Shown here piece by piece: positions 9,820 through 19,248 of a stretch of DNA of 64,000 bases (position 1 is the stretch's first letter; every line of letters begins with the position of its first letter). Under the pieces are notes generated by a model. It was not told the DNA's origin and did no database searches. It saw nothing but the letters and a program-made list of their open reading frames with translations. The position numbers were made by a program, and so were the translations under genes. Source of the DNA: Acetobacter sp. (lineage in GTDB: Bacteria > Pseudomonadota > Alphaproteobacteria > Acetobacterales > Acetobacteraceae); the NCBI RefSeq assembly GCF_022483985.1, contig NZ_JAKVME010000001.1, positions 2,480,001 to 2,544,000 of the forward strand, written 5' to 3'.

Positions 9820-10173
9820 AAACGGAAAATAGCATTCCACCGGAAAGAAGCTATTGAAACCTGCGTCATGGCGATGACACGGGATGCTTTCTGTCTTGCC
9901 GTCGAACCCCGACGAGAGCTTCGACCTCCCCTCAACCAGCCCTCGCGCCGGAAGCGGCGGAGTGGACAAAAACTGACCATTCGATCAACTTTTTTCTCAT
10001 TGCGGCAAACAGAAACTCTTCGGAGTATCCTATTGATTTCACAGCATGAAATCCATACGGAAACCCGCCACCTTCCAGAAATTCCCCGAAGATATTGCGT
10101 CATGTCTATACGAAACCGCAATGACCGCCTAACATGCGCGGCGACACATCTCCTGACAGGATGAGAGGCAGTC
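9820..10173. other. Divergent intergenic region
   Basis: These 354 bases separate two divergently transcribed genes and should carry both promoters. Apart from a short AT-rich stretch near 9985-10050 I see no operator, riboswitch or credible ORF. Confidence 0.5.
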
Positions 10174-11523
10174 ATGCCGGAACTGAAAAACGAGTTCGAT
10201 TGCGCGAAAACCCTCCGGGACGGGCGGTACTGGATGCCCTTCACGGCCAATCGCCGGGTGAAGGAACAGGGCATGGCCCGTGTTCTTGAGAGCGCCAGTG
10301 GTCCGTATTACACAACCGCCGACGGCGTGAAGCTGTTCGATACGCTCTCAGGACTGTGGTGCTCCCCTCTCGGGCACGCCAACCCCCGGATTTCGGAAGC
10401 CCTGAAAAAGCAGGCCGATACGCTCGACTATGCGCCAGGCTTCCAGCTCGCCAATCCTGTCACGATCCGGCTCGCCGAACGCATCGCCAATATGGCGCCA
10501 GCAGGACTTGAGCACGTCTTTTTCGCCAATTCCGGCTCGGAGGCCGCCGACACGGCCCTGAAGGCCGCCATCGGCTATCATCGGCTGCGGGGCGAAGGCG
10601 GTCGCTTCCGCCTGATCGGACGCGAACGCGGCTATCACGGCGTCGGACTGGGCGGCATGTCGGTCGGCGGCATTGTTCCCAACCGCAAGATGTTCGCCAC
10701 GATCATGACGCCGGGCGTCGATCACATCCGCCACCCCTACGACCACGCCAAGGTCGCGTTCTCCAAGGGACAGCCCGAATGGGGCGCAGAAATGGCCGAG
10801 GATCTGGAACGGGTCATCGCCCTGCATGACGCCTCCACCATCGCCGCTGTCATGGTGGAACCCGTGCAGGGCTCCACGGGTGTTCTGGTGCCGCCGGTCG
10901 GCTACCTCCAGCGTCTGCGCGAGATCTGCACGAAACACGGCATCCTGCTGATTTTTGACGAGGTCATCACCGGGTTCGGACGCATGGGCGAGAATTTCGC
11001 CGCCCAGCGTTTCGGCGTGACACCGGACATGATCACCTTCGCCAAGGCCGTGACCAACGGCATCGTGCCGATGGGTGGCGTGATCGTGACCGATGAAATC
11101 TACAACACCTTCATGACCGGCCCCGAGAACGCCATCGAGTTCGCGCATGGCTACACCTATTCCGGCCACCCGCTGGCGGCGGCGGTGTCGCACACCGTTC
11201 TGGACATCATGGAAGAGGAAAACCTGATTGCCCGCGCCCGCTCACTGGAGCCGGTTCTGGAAGAGGCGATCCACAGCCTCCGCGATCTGCCCCTGATCCA
11301 TGACATCCGCAATATCGGTTTGACAGCAGGTTTCGATCTGAAGCCACGGGACGGCGCGCCGGGCGCACGGTGTCTTGAACTGTTCGAAAAAGGACTGAAG
11401 AACGGCCTTCTTCTGCGATGCGCCGGTGAGACGGTTTCGTTCGGCCCTCCCTTCATTTCGACACCCGAGCAGCTGCGTGACATGGTGGCGACCGTTCGCA
11501 AGCTGATTACCGAACTGGACTGA
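10174..11523 (+). CDS. Class III omega-amino-acid:pyruvate aminotransferase
   Basis: A 449-residue fold-type I PLP enzyme of class III. The best match by motif is the beta-alanine:pyruvate transaminase group: RYWMPFTANR at the start, DTLSGLWCSPLGHANP, FFANSGSEAADTALK, GRERGYHGVGLGGMSVGG, and the signature DEVITGFGRMGENF. The PLP Lys lies in TFAKAVTNG, followed by PMGGV. Such enzymes take amino groups from beta-alanine, putrescine or aromatic amines to pyruvate. The start has AGAGG upstream. A tautomerase follows 37 bases downstream. It could be the missing amine transaminase for the polyamine route at 48-56 kb, but that is inference. Confidence 0.88.
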   Translation: MPELKNEFDCAKTLRDGRYWMPFTANRRVKEQGMARVLESASGPYYTTADGVKLFDTLSGLWCSPLGHANPRISEALKKQADTLDYAPGFQLANPVTIRLAERIANMAPAGLEHVFFANSGSEAADTALKAAIGYHRLRGEGGRFRLIGRERGYHGVGLGGMSVGGIVPNRKMFATIMTPGVDHIRHPYDHAKVAFSKGQPEWGAEMAEDLERVIALHDASTIAAVMVEPVQGSTGVLVPPVGYLQRLREICTKHGILLIFDEVITGFGRMGENFAAQRFGVTPDMITFAKAVTNGIVPMGGVIVTDEIYNTFMTGPENAIEFAHGYTYSGHPLAAAVSHTVLDIMEEENLIARARSLEPVLEEAIHSLRDLPLIHDIRNIGLTAGFDLKPRDGAPGARCLELFEKGLKNGLLLRCAGETVSFGPPFISTPEQLRDMVATVRKLITELD

Positions 11524-11560
11524 CACTGGTTCCGCTTCCAGCGGAGATAAGGAGATTTTC

Positions 11561-11962
11561 ATGCCTCTTCTGCATTTTCACGTCTATGAAGGCCGCAGCG
11601 AAGCCGAGATCAAGACGCTGCTCGACACAGCGCACGAAGCCATGCTCGAAGCGTTTCAGGTGCCGCGCGGTGACCGCTACCAGATCGTCACCGAGCACAA
11701 GCCGTCGCACATGATCCTTGAGGATACGGGCCTCGGCATTCCCCGCACGAAGGACATGATCCTGCTTCAGGTGTTCAGTCGCCCCCGTGGCGATGGTGGT
11801 TTCGCTCTGTTCTACCGGCTCCTCACGGACCGTCTGGAAAAAGAATGCGGAATCAAGTCGTCCGACGTCATGATTTCCGTGGTGGAGAACAAGGACGCGC
11901 ACTGGTCGTTCGGGCTGGGCCGCGCCCAGTTCCTGACAGGCGAACTGCCTCTTCGCGGCTGA
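11561..11962 (+). CDS. Tautomerase family protein
   Basis: A 133-residue protein of the tautomerase superfamily, in the longer Tautomerase_2-like branch. After Met removal Pro1 is the expected catalytic base (PLLHFHVYEGRS). The fold markers include RYQIVTEHKPSHM and the C-terminal ENKDAHWSFGLGRAQFL. A strong AAGGAGA site precedes the ATG. It follows the aminotransferase by 37 bases, so the two are probably cotranscribed; a keto-enol step on the transaminase product is plausible but unproven. The physiological substrate is unknown. Confidence 0.85.
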   Translation: MPLLHFHVYEGRSEAEIKTLLDTAHEAMLEAFQVPRGDRYQIVTEHKPSHMILEDTGLGIPRTKDMILLQVFSRPRGDGGFALFYRLLTDRLEKECGIKSSDVMISVVENKDAHWSFGLGRAQFLTGELPLRG

Positions 11963-11970
11963 CGCGACCA

Positions 11971-12000
11971 GGGCGGGCCTGGTACATTTCCGGCCCGCCC
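11971..12000. terminator. GC-rich hairpin between convergent genes
   Basis: A perfect 9-bp GC stem (11971-11979 with 11992-12000, 12-base loop) lies between the tautomerase and the exonuclease-like gene. It has no T-run, so its strength as an intrinsic terminator is uncertain. Confidence 0.6.
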
Positions 12001-12009
12001 TCTCCGTCG

Positions 12010-12537
12010 TTACGACACATCATCGCGAAGGTCTCTCCAGACCCTCCACAGCTCCAGCGCATCGGGCAAAGCTCTATGCCTGCGCCTGGTCCGTTTCTCT
12101 TCCCGCATGCGGACCTGATCCAGCAGGGTGGCGTCTTCCAGCGCCGACGTCTCCCTGCGTGCTGACCGGAGCGCCTCCACCCATGCTTCCAGAACCGGGT
12201 AGATGGCCGGCGCTTCCTCGCCGACAACCTCACACAATTTTTGCAGCCACCCCCGATCGAAGGATGGCGCATCCGTGACGATCCGGCAGTTTTCCGTGGT
12301 CGCCAGAAAATGCCGCGCCACGACACCCGCCGGACTGCCTTCCCGCAGTAATCTGTCCCGACTCAGCCCGTGCAGGGCTTCGGCTTCTTCCGACCAGTCT
12401 GTCCAGTGAGATTCCGGACGGATCAGGAAGCTCTCACTCCGCCCATTCTCCCGGACCCAGGCGATTTCGACGGGATAGCTGTCGATGTCGAGAGAAGAGG
12501 CCTCATTATCCAGAAAAATAAACATACGGTATCCCAT
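12010..12537 (-). CDS. DnaQ-like 3'-5' exonuclease domain protein
   Basis: A 175-residue protein with a compact DEDDh exonuclease pattern. Asp and Glu lie in FIFLDNEASS (motif I), an Asp in IVTDAPSFD (motif II), and His and Asp in HRALPDALEL (motif III). Such domains remove nucleotides from 3' ends of DNA or RNA. No other domain is attached, so it may be a stand-alone exonuclease. An in-frame ATG four codons in (12525) is an equally good start. It is convergent with the tautomerase. The precise family was not identified. Confidence 0.75.
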   Translation of the reverse strand: MGYRMFIFLDNEASSLDIDSYPVEIAWVRENGRSESFLIRPESHWTDWSEEAEALHGLSRDRLLREGSPAGVVARHFLATTENCRIVTDAPSFDRGWLQKLCEVVGEEAPAIYPVLEAWVEALRSARRETSALEDATLLDQVRMREEKRTRRRHRALPDALELWRVWRDLRDDVS

Positions 12538-12991
12538 GCGGCCTATCTGCGATGGATCTTCCGACAGGCTTTCCGTACCACCAAATTGATGAAGCAGCCC
12601 ACTTCCATCGGAAATATCGCATCATTTTATGTCCATTCAATGGAAAACAATAAAATTTATTATTTGTTTTCAAGTAATTAAAAATTTTACGGTTTTCCAA
12701 GCGTATTATTTTTATGTCAAAACATTGCCAATTGTTCTTTTGTTTCATGATTACGTTTTTCCATATGCGTAATACTCAACCCAAAAAACCTTCCGATTCC
12801 GAAAAAACCGTTTTTTTGACACAACCCGTGCAAAACGCCGCTACCCTGCGGAAACAGCTTGCGGATTGAACGGCGCTTCTTTGGTGTTTTGACGCATATC
12901 CGGTATGTTTCGAGAACGCATCGTTCTGCGCGTCTGCGACAAGTCACACAAGCCGGGCATAGCCCGAAACTGGATGTCAGGAGCTTTCGGG
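12538..12991. other. Long upstream region of the ethanolamine operon
   Basis: About 454 bases with a very AT-rich part (12600-12720) and no convincing gene. Small inverted repeats sit close to eutB: a 6-bp one at 12913-12927 with a 3-base centre, and a 5-bp one at 12955-12967. These could be operator or leader structures. I looked for cobalamin-riboswitch hallmarks and did not find them. It must hold the eut promoter and that of the divergent exonuclease gene. Confidence 0.5.
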
Positions 12992-14374
12992 ATGGGCTTC
13001 CACCATACGCTCGGCGGAGAACGCTACGGATTTGAAGACCTCAAGGCCCTGCTCGCAGCAGCTTCCTCACAGAGGTCAGGGGATGAACTGGCGGGCCTTG
13101 CCGCCACATCGGACGGCCAGCGCATGGCCGCCCGCTACGCACTGGCGGAACTCCCCCTCACCACCTTCCTGAACACCGACCTCGTTCCCTACGACGAAGA
13201 CGAGGTAACCCGGCTGATCGTGGACACGCACGACAAGGCCGCGTTCGCTCCCATCGCCCATCTGACGGTTGGCGGTTTCCGCGACTGGCTCCTGTCGCAC
13301 GAAGCCGACACAGCCACACTCGCCGCCGTAGCACCGGGCATCACGCCCGAAATGGCCGCCGCCGTCAGCAAGATCATGCGCAATCAGGACCTGATGAGCG
13401 TTGCGCGCAAGATCAGGGTCGTCACCAGATTCCGCAACACCATCGGGCTTGAGGGATGCCTCGCTTCCCGTCTGCAACCCAATCACCCGACGGATGATCT
13501 CAAGGGCATCGCCGCCTCCACGCTGGACGGGCTGCTCTACGGCATGGGCGATGCGGTCATCGGCATCAATCCGGCGACGGACAGTGTCGCCAACGGGCTG
13601 GCGCTACTCGACATGCTCGACCACGCCCGCCAGCATTACGACATTCCTACCCAGACCTGCGTTCTGACGCATGTGACGAACACCATCGAGATCATCAATC
13701 GTGGCGGTGCGGTTGATCTGGTGTTCCAGTCCATCGCCGGCACCCAGAAGGCCAATGAGGGTTTTGGCGTCAACCTCGCCATCCTCAAGGAAGCGCACGA
13801 AGCCGCGCAGGGACTGAAGCGCGGCACGGTTGGCGACAACCTGATGTATTTCGAGACCGGGCAGGGGGCTGCCCTTTCCGCCGACGCGCATCACGGCATC
13901 GACCAGCAGACCGTCGAAACACGGGCCTATGCTGTTGCGCGGGCCTACAGGCCACTACTGGTCAATACGGTCGTGGGCTTTATCGGTCCCGAATATCTCT
14001 ATGACGGCAAGCAGATCATCCGCGCCGGTCTGGAGGATCATTTCTGCGCCAAACTGCTGGGTGTCCCGATGGGCTGCGACGCCTGTTACACCAATCACGC
14101 CGAGGCTGATCAGGATGACATGGACAACCTGATGGTGCTGCTGGGCACGGCGGGCATTTCCTTCCTGATCGGCGTCCCGGGCGCCGACGATATCATGCTC
14201 AACTACCAGAGCCTGTCCTTCCACGACATCCTGACATTGAGGACGCTGCTGAACCTGAAACCGGCTCCGGAATTCGCAGCATGGCTTGAAAAAATAGGCC
14301 TGTATGACAGCAGCAATGAAAGAATGCTGCCCCTGTCTCCCAGCCAGACACTTCTTGGCCAGATGATTGCCTGA
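12992..14374 (+). CDS. eutB: Ethanolamine ammonia-lyase, large subunit
   Basis: The 460-residue catalytic subunit of the adenosylcobalamin-dependent lyase that turns ethanolamine into acetaldehyde and ammonia. The family start FHHTLGGERYGFEDLKALL and the RSGDELAGLAA block are clear, as are NPATDS, PTQTCVLTHVTN and MGCDACYTNHAEADQDD. I chose the ATG at 12992 because AGGAG lies 8 bases before it and the length then matches the family; upstream ATGs at 12905 and 12974 would add unrelated residues. EutC follows after one base. No EutA reactivase or shell proteins are in view. Confidence 0.96.
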   Translation: MGFHHTLGGERYGFEDLKALLAAASSQRSGDELAGLAATSDGQRMAARYALAELPLTTFLNTDLVPYDEDEVTRLIVDTHDKAAFAPIAHLTVGGFRDWLLSHEADTATLAAVAPGITPEMAAAVSKIMRNQDLMSVARKIRVVTRFRNTIGLEGCLASRLQPNHPTDDLKGIAASTLDGLLYGMGDAVIGINPATDSVANGLALLDMLDHARQHYDIPTQTCVLTHVTNTIEIINRGGAVDLVFQSIAGTQKANEGFGVNLAILKEAHEAAQGLKRGTVGDNLMYFETGQGAALSADAHHGIDQQTVETRAYAVARAYRPLLVNTVVGFIGPEYLYDGKQIIRAGLEDHFCAKLLGVPMGCDACYTNHAEADQDDMDNLMVLLGTAGISFLIGVPGADDIMLNYQSLSFHDILTLRTLLNLKPAPEFAAWLEKIGLYDSSNERMLPLSPSQTLLGQMIA

Positions 14375-14375
14375 C

Positions 14376-15176
14376 ATGACGGACAAGACCCTCCCCACCA
14401 CACCGACCGGCAACAGCAGCCCGGACCCGTGGCACGGCCTGCGTTCCCTCACCCGCGCACGGATCGGACTGGGACGCAGCGGAAATGCGCAGCGCAGCAC
14501 GGATGTTCTCGCATTTCAGGCCGCCCATGCACAGGCGCGTGACGCCGTGCATACGCCCCTCGACATCGACACGATGCAGGCGCAGTTGAAGGATGAGCCC
14601 TGCCTGCTCGTTCACAGCCGCGCGCCGGATCGCCCGACTTATCTTCGGCGGCCTGATCTGGGGCGTCGTCTTGACGCCGAAAGTCTGGACAGTCTGAAAA
14701 AAGGCAGTTGGGACGCTGTATTTGTCGCAGCGGATGGTCTTTCCTCCGTTGCCACGACTGAAGGCGCGGTCGCCCTGTATCACGCGATGAAAGAGCGCCT
14801 GAAAGACTGGTCGATCGCGCCTCTCGTCATCGCAAAAGAGGGGCGCGTTGCGATCGGAGATGAGATCGCCGCGGCCATGGGCGCCAACATGGTGGTCATG
14901 ATGATCGGCGAACGTCCCGGCCTCAGCGTTGCGAACAGTATGGGTGTCTATCTGACATATGCCCCGCGTGTTGGCTGCCCGGATTCCGCCCGCAACTGCC
15001 TTTCCAACATTCATCCGCATGGTCTGAAAACGGCTGTCGCGGCTGACAAGCTCGCATGGCTGATGAGTGAAGCACGGCACAGAAAACTGACAGGCGTTGA
15101 TCTGAAAGATGATGCGCCAGAAAGCACACTTCTCGAACAGACACCAGCCGCTCTTGACAAGGACACACGCGCATGA
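14376..15176 (+). CDS. eutC: Ethanolamine ammonia-lyase, small subunit
   Basis: The 266-residue small subunit that pairs with EutB and helps hold adenosylcobalamin. Typical segments are LTRARIGLGRSGNAQRSTDVL, FQAAHAQARDAVH, LVIAKEGRVAIGDEIA, GERPGLSVANSMG and CPDSARNCLSNIHPHGL. The ATG at 14376 lies one base after the eutB stop; an in-frame TTG at 14367 is a less likely start. The end overlaps the permease gene by 4 bases (ATGA), so the three genes are coupled. Confidence 0.95.
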   Translation: MTDKTLPTTPTGNSSPDPWHGLRSLTRARIGLGRSGNAQRSTDVLAFQAAHAQARDAVHTPLDIDTMQAQLKDEPCLLVHSRAPDRPTYLRRPDLGRRLDAESLDSLKKGSWDAVFVAADGLSSVATTEGAVALYHAMKERLKDWSIAPLVIAKEGRVAIGDEIAAAMGANMVVMMIGERPGLSVANSMGVYLTYAPRVGCPDSARNCLSNIHPHGLKTAVAADKLAWLMSEARHRKLTGVDLKDDAPESTLLEQTPAALDKDTRA

Positions 15177-16528
15177 CCACGGGTGCGACAAAACTCAACA
15201 AGACACTGAGCGCTTTCCATTTATGGGGCATCGGTGTTGGCCTTGTGATTTCAGGCGAGTATTTCGGCTGGAGTTATGGCTGGGGCACGGCCGGAACACT
15301 TGGCTTCATGATCGCCACAATCTTTGTGGCCCTGATGTACACCTCCTTTATCTTCAGTTTTACGGAGCTGACGACAGCCATACCTCATGCGGGCGGCCCG
15401 TTCACCTACAGCTTCCGTGCGCTGGGTCCATTGGGAGGGCTGATTGCCGGTCTGGCGACTCTCGTCGAGTTCATCTTTGCTCCTCCCGCCATCGCTCTCG
15501 CGATTGGTGCTTATCTGAACGTGCAGTTTCCGGCCCTGTCACCTAAAGTGGCTGCCGTGGGCGCCTATATCGTTTTCATGGCCCTCAACATTGTCGGCGT
15601 GCATATCGCGGCGTCTTTTGAACTGTTTGTGACCATAGCAGCCATTATCGAACTTCTGGTTTTCATGGGCGTGGTCGCGCCCGCCTTTTCATGGGACAAT
15701 TTCATCCATGACGGCTGGGGCGTTGCCCCTCATTTCGGTCTTGAGGCCATGGGAGGCATTTTTGCCGCCATTCCTTTTGCCATCTGGTTCTTTCTTGCCA
15801 TCGAAGGCGTAGCGATGGCCGCTGAAGAAGCGAAAGACCCAAAACGCTCGATTCCCGTGGCCTACATTGCGAGTGTGCTGACCCTTGTTTCTCTGGCTTT
15901 TGGAGTGATGATCTTTGCCGGTGGCGTTGGCGACTGGAAAGCGTTGGCCAATCTGAATGATCCTCTGCCAGAAGCCATGAAACGTGTTGTCGGAACCAAC
16001 AGCGGCTGGCTGCACATGCTTGTGTGGCTTGGACTTTTCGGTCTGGTCGCCTCGCTGCACGGCATCATCATGGGCTATGCCCGTCAGATTTTCGCTCTTG
16101 CCCGCGCCGGGTTCCTCCCTGCTGTTCTGGGGAAGATCCATCCACGATTCCAGACACCCTATGTCGCCACCATTGCGGGCGGAATCGTGGGAATCGCAGC
16201 TATTTTCTCTGACGATGTTATTTCAATCGCCGGTCAGTCCCTGACGGCGACACTCGTCACGATGTCAGTGTTCGGGGCTCTGACCATGTATATTCTCAGC
16301 ATGATCAGCCTGTTCGTGCTGCGCCGCAAGGAGCCGAACATGGAGCGTTCCTACCGTGCACCGCTCTATCCAATACTCCCGGCGCTCGCTTTAAGTTGCG
16401 CAATTGTCGCACTGGCTGCGGTTATTTTCTACAACACAATAATCTTCTTGATTTATATCGTATTCGTAATGATTTTGTCAGTGTTCTTTATGATGAGATC
16501 CACGAAGAAGCGTCTGCAGGCTTCCTGA
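15173..16528 (+). CDS. eat: Ethanolamine permease (APC superfamily)
   Basis: A 451-residue membrane transporter with about 12 hydrophobic segments. The N-terminal motif LWGIGVGLVISGEYFGWSYG and the following GGPFTYSFRALG are characteristic of the amino acid/ethanolamine branch of the APC family. EGVAMAAEEAKDPKRSIP is the conserved loop. Overlap of its ATG with the eutC stop, and the lyase genes upstream, make ethanolamine the likely substrate. The outer-membrane barrel gene starts 35 bases downstream with no terminator between them. Confidence 0.92.
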   Translation: MTTGATKLNKTLSAFHLWGIGVGLVISGEYFGWSYGWGTAGTLGFMIATIFVALMYTSFIFSFTELTTAIPHAGGPFTYSFRALGPLGGLIAGLATLVEFIFAPPAIALAIGAYLNVQFPALSPKVAAVGAYIVFMALNIVGVHIAASFELFVTIAAIIELLVFMGVVAPAFSWDNFIHDGWGVAPHFGLEAMGGIFAAIPFAIWFFLAIEGVAMAAEEAKDPKRSIPVAYIASVLTLVSLAFGVMIFAGGVGDWKALANLNDPLPEAMKRVVGTNSGWLHMLVWLGLFGLVASLHGIIMGYARQIFALARAGFLPAVLGKIHPRFQTPYVATIAGGIVGIAAIFSDDVISIAGQSLTATLVTMSVFGALTMYILSMISLFVLRRKEPNMERSYRAPLYPILPALALSCAIVALAAVIFYNTIIFLIYIVFVMILSVFFMMRSTKKRLQAS

Positions 16529-16563
16529 GCCAGTCAGAGTCGATCACGAGAGAGGGAAGTTAT

Positions 16564-18036
16564 ATGATCGAAAAATTCCGCAAAAAATACCTACTTCTTT
16601 CATCCGCACTGATGACAGCAAGCCTGATCCTGCCGCATGCGGCCCACGCACAGACTGTGCCGTCACCTGCTCCAGCCGCGGCTCCCGTCGTCAACCTCAC
16701 AGCGCCGAACACGGCGTCTGATACCATTTCCGACAACAACAAGCTTGTCGACGACGATGTTGCGGAAACCGAAGAAAGCCTGAAAGTCGTACAGGGCAAC
16801 ATCTTCCATCCGAAAGCCGGAAAACCACTGTCTTACTGGGATGGGCTGGTAGGGCATCTCACTGTCGAAGCTGGTATCGCAGGCAACCCCTGGACGAAAT
16901 CAGGCCGCAACTTCGCGCAGTTCTATGTTGATCGCGCCAATACCGTCACGCTGAACCAGATCATGGGCTCCCTCTCCCATCCTGTGACCAGCATCGGAGA
17001 CGGTTACGGATTCGGCTTCAACTTTGAGGTCATGTATGGTTCTGACGCCCGTTTCGATCCGACCGCCGGCATGGGTGACGGCTCCCTGACGGGTCTTTAC
17101 CAGTGGGTGCCGACACAGGCGCATGTTGACTTCCATATGCCCTGGCTTCTCAAACGTGGCATCGACATCCAGATCGGCCAGATGTACGGTCTGCTCGGCT
17201 CCGAAGGCACACCCGCTCTTGCCCGGCCGTTTTATACCTTCAACTATGCCTCAGACTACATCGTACCGTTCCAGGTGGTCGGCATCTACACGACACTGCA
17301 CCTGAACAAGTATGTTGACTGGGTTCTCGGCATTGACGCTGGTAACTCGACAACTTTTGGAAGTTCCGGCAACAACAGCCGCCCTAAAGGAACGTTTGGT
17401 TTCGCATTCAACAACCTCATGGATGGCAAACTGAGCTTCCATCTCCTTGGTCACTTCGGACCTCAGGGCAACAATGGCCCTTCACGTGTTGGAGGCGGCT
17501 GGACCAGCATCGGTGTCGGCAAGATCGCCAACGAAAAGATGCAGTATAACGGCGATATTCTGGCGACCTACAAAATCAACGACAAGATGACCGTCACTGT
17601 TGACGGCACCTATCTCCATGACGACCTTTCTCGCGACGATGTTTATGGCGTCACGACCTATTTCGCCTACAACATCAATCCCAATCTCACCTTCAACGCC
17701 CGTGGCGAAATCCTGCGCGACAATACCGGTGGCGTGATCGCGGAATATTCCAGCTTCACATCCTTCACCAAATCGCTCACCAACCAGCCATATCCATACT
17801 ATGTCGCTGCTCCGACAACTTATGGCGAGTTGACACTCGGCGTCACCTATCGTCCTGACTTCATCAACAAACATGTCCATTTCGGACAGTTCAGCTTCCG
17901 CCCGGAAGTTCGTCTCGACAAATCGCTCAACGGCACCCGACCCTTCAACAAGGCTGGCACGCCTGACAACCCGGTTGTCACCACCGGAACCAACAACATG
18001 CTGTGGTTCAACGCGGACGCAATCTGGGCATTCTGA
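16564..18036 (+). CDS. Outer-membrane beta-barrel protein, last gene of the eut unit
   Basis: A 490-residue exported protein. Residues 1-29 form a signal peptide with cleavage likely at AHA/Q. After a Pro/Ala-rich linker come many alternating amphipathic strands rich in aromatics and Gly, and the chain ends in Phe (DAIWAF), the usual barrel-assembly signal. It resembles the porin-like outer-membrane beta-barrel family common in acetic acid bacteria (segments such as LSYWDGLVGHLTVEAGI). The ATG at 16564 follows GAGAGAGGGA. It begins 35 bases after eat and ends 35 bases before a strong terminator, so it may be the ethanolamine channel; that role is inference. Confidence 0.82.
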   Translation: MIEKFRKKYLLLSSALMTASLILPHAAHAQTVPSPAPAAAPVVNLTAPNTASDTISDNNKLVDDDVAETEESLKVVQGNIFHPKAGKPLSYWDGLVGHLTVEAGIAGNPWTKSGRNFAQFYVDRANTVTLNQIMGSLSHPVTSIGDGYGFGFNFEVMYGSDARFDPTAGMGDGSLTGLYQWVPTQAHVDFHMPWLLKRGIDIQIGQMYGLLGSEGTPALARPFYTFNYASDYIVPFQVVGIYTTLHLNKYVDWVLGIDAGNSTTFGSSGNNSRPKGTFGFAFNNLMDGKLSFHLLGHFGPQGNNGPSRVGGGWTSIGVGKIANEKMQYNGDILATYKINDKMTVTVDGTYLHDDLSRDDVYGVTTYFAYNINPNLTFNARGEILRDNTGGVIAEYSSFTSFTKSLTNQPYPYYVAAPTTYGELTLGVTYRPDFINKHVHFGQFSFRPEVRLDKSLNGTRPFNKAGTPDNPVVTTGTNNMLWFNADAIWAF

Positions 18037-18071
18037 TCCAGACTGCAAACACATAAACGGGTCGCCTATCT

Positions 18072-18100
18072 CGGGGAGTGCAGTGCACTCCCCGTTTTTT
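18072..18100 (+). terminator. Strong intrinsic terminator of the eut unit
   Basis: A perfect 10-bp GC-rich stem (18072-18081 with 18085-18094) with a 3-base loop is followed directly by six Ts (18095-18100). It lies 35 bases past the barrel gene, and no other such signal lies between eutB and here. Confidence 0.92.
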
Positions 18101-18262
18101 CTGGTAGATGGCTGATTTGAAAACTTTCTCTCCTGATCAAATCACAACTGCAAATCATTGATACCGTTACCGACGGCGGTCAGGACAGGAAATTTTCAAA
18201 TTTCTTATATCTCTCAAGTAATTTTTATAATTTCTTTCATGAAGATATACCTCACCAAACGG

Positions 18263-18994
18263 CTATTGTTTTTTCTCACCAAGATTAAATGTCAGAGCCG
18301 AGTTCAGTCGAAAGAAATCGACATCAGGATCACCTCGTACAGGCTCTTCATACGTCAACTGTATGACGTTCATCTGGTCTGCATGAAGCCGAACCCGCGT
18401 CCGTCCTTCAGCGTCTGTCGGAGGCGACTTTTCAGAAACAGTGTTCAGAAAATTTTCGTTCAGTCTTACATCTTTCAGAGGCTTCCCATGCAGAAGAACT
18501 GTTACACCCAAACTATCCCCTCGATGCAATGCAAAAGGATCTGTCTCCGGGACGATTTCCAGCATAAGATTATGAGAATGCTGATTTTTTATCGATCCTG
18601 CATATAAATTCACACTTTCCTTAAAGGCATGTAGGCCGGTCTCTGCATGAGCGACTGTCGATTTACGTGCCCATATCCACTCTTTCTGACCGGATTTCCG
18701 AGCATGGAAATCAAAATCCGCCTTTATAATAATTGCCGTAATACGCGGATCAGCCTCTAAAATTATGTGTTCACCATCTGAATGATATTTTATTGACAGA
18801 GGAAGATCATGAGCATCATATGCTTCAATATTTCTGAGATAGGCGGGGTTATATGCCTCATCTGACGATACTTCCTCCATAACGATGGTTGGTTTTCCTA
18901 TCCTCTGTTGCACAATGAATGCACTGCTGGCAGACGCGTCACCAATTGGAGAAAATAAAAAAACGAGCAAATATTTTAAAATATTTTTTCTCAT
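18263..18994 (-). CDS. Exported DUF4198-type protein
   Basis: A 243-residue protein with a signal peptide (RKNILKYLLVFLFSP, cleavage near ASA/SS). The C-terminal half fits the DUF4198 pattern: LMLEIVPETDPFALHRGDS, VTVLLHGKPLKDV, then PPTDAEGRTRVRL. Members are periplasmic, Ig-like and sometimes linked to metal uptake; their action is not established. The ATG at 18994 gives a clean signal peptide; the upstream ATG at 19051 does not. Base composition is clearly more AT-rich than the housekeeping genes, which suggests acquisition. The IS element lies just upstream. Confidence 0.72.
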   Translation of the reverse strand: MRKNILKYLLVFLFSPIGDASASSAFIVQQRIGKPTIVMEEVSSDEAYNPAYLRNIEAYDAHDLPLSIKYHSDGEHIILEADPRITAIIIKADFDFHARKSGQKEWIWARKSTVAHAETGLHAFKESVNLYAGSIKNQHSHNLMLEIVPETDPFALHRGDSLGVTVLLHGKPLKDVRLNENFLNTVSEKSPPTDAEGRTRVRLHADQMNVIQLTYEEPVRGDPDVDFFRLNSALTFNLGEKKQ

Positions 18995-19231
18995 ATTCAG
19001 CAATCCATGTAAGCTAAACACAGGAACGCATCCCTGACTGTAGCGTCGCACGATTATAAAACAAATAACAAAAATTCAATATATTGTATAAATTGAAACC
19101 ATTAAACCGAGCATCCCAATATTTTCCAGACCGATAGGAAACAGTAGCGTCACACTCTACGTCTGTGAAAACCATTTCTTTACTGGCGGCATTCAGATGC
19201 TCGCTCTCACGTTATGTCACCCATCCGCTCA

Positions 19232-19248
19232 GAGCCTTTTTGGAAATT
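19232..19248. repeat. Terminal inverted repeat of the IS, left end
   Basis: This 17-bp arm is identical to the reverse complement of 20120-20136. The transposase stop codon begins on its last base. Confidence 0.93.

Noticed and set aside
12538-12991. A cobalamin riboswitch upstream of eutB
   Set aside because: The conserved box sequences are not found; only small inverted repeats are present.
14199-15191. A 330-codon ORF antisense to eutC
   Set aside because: It mirrors a well supported gene, has no family motifs and no ribosome site.
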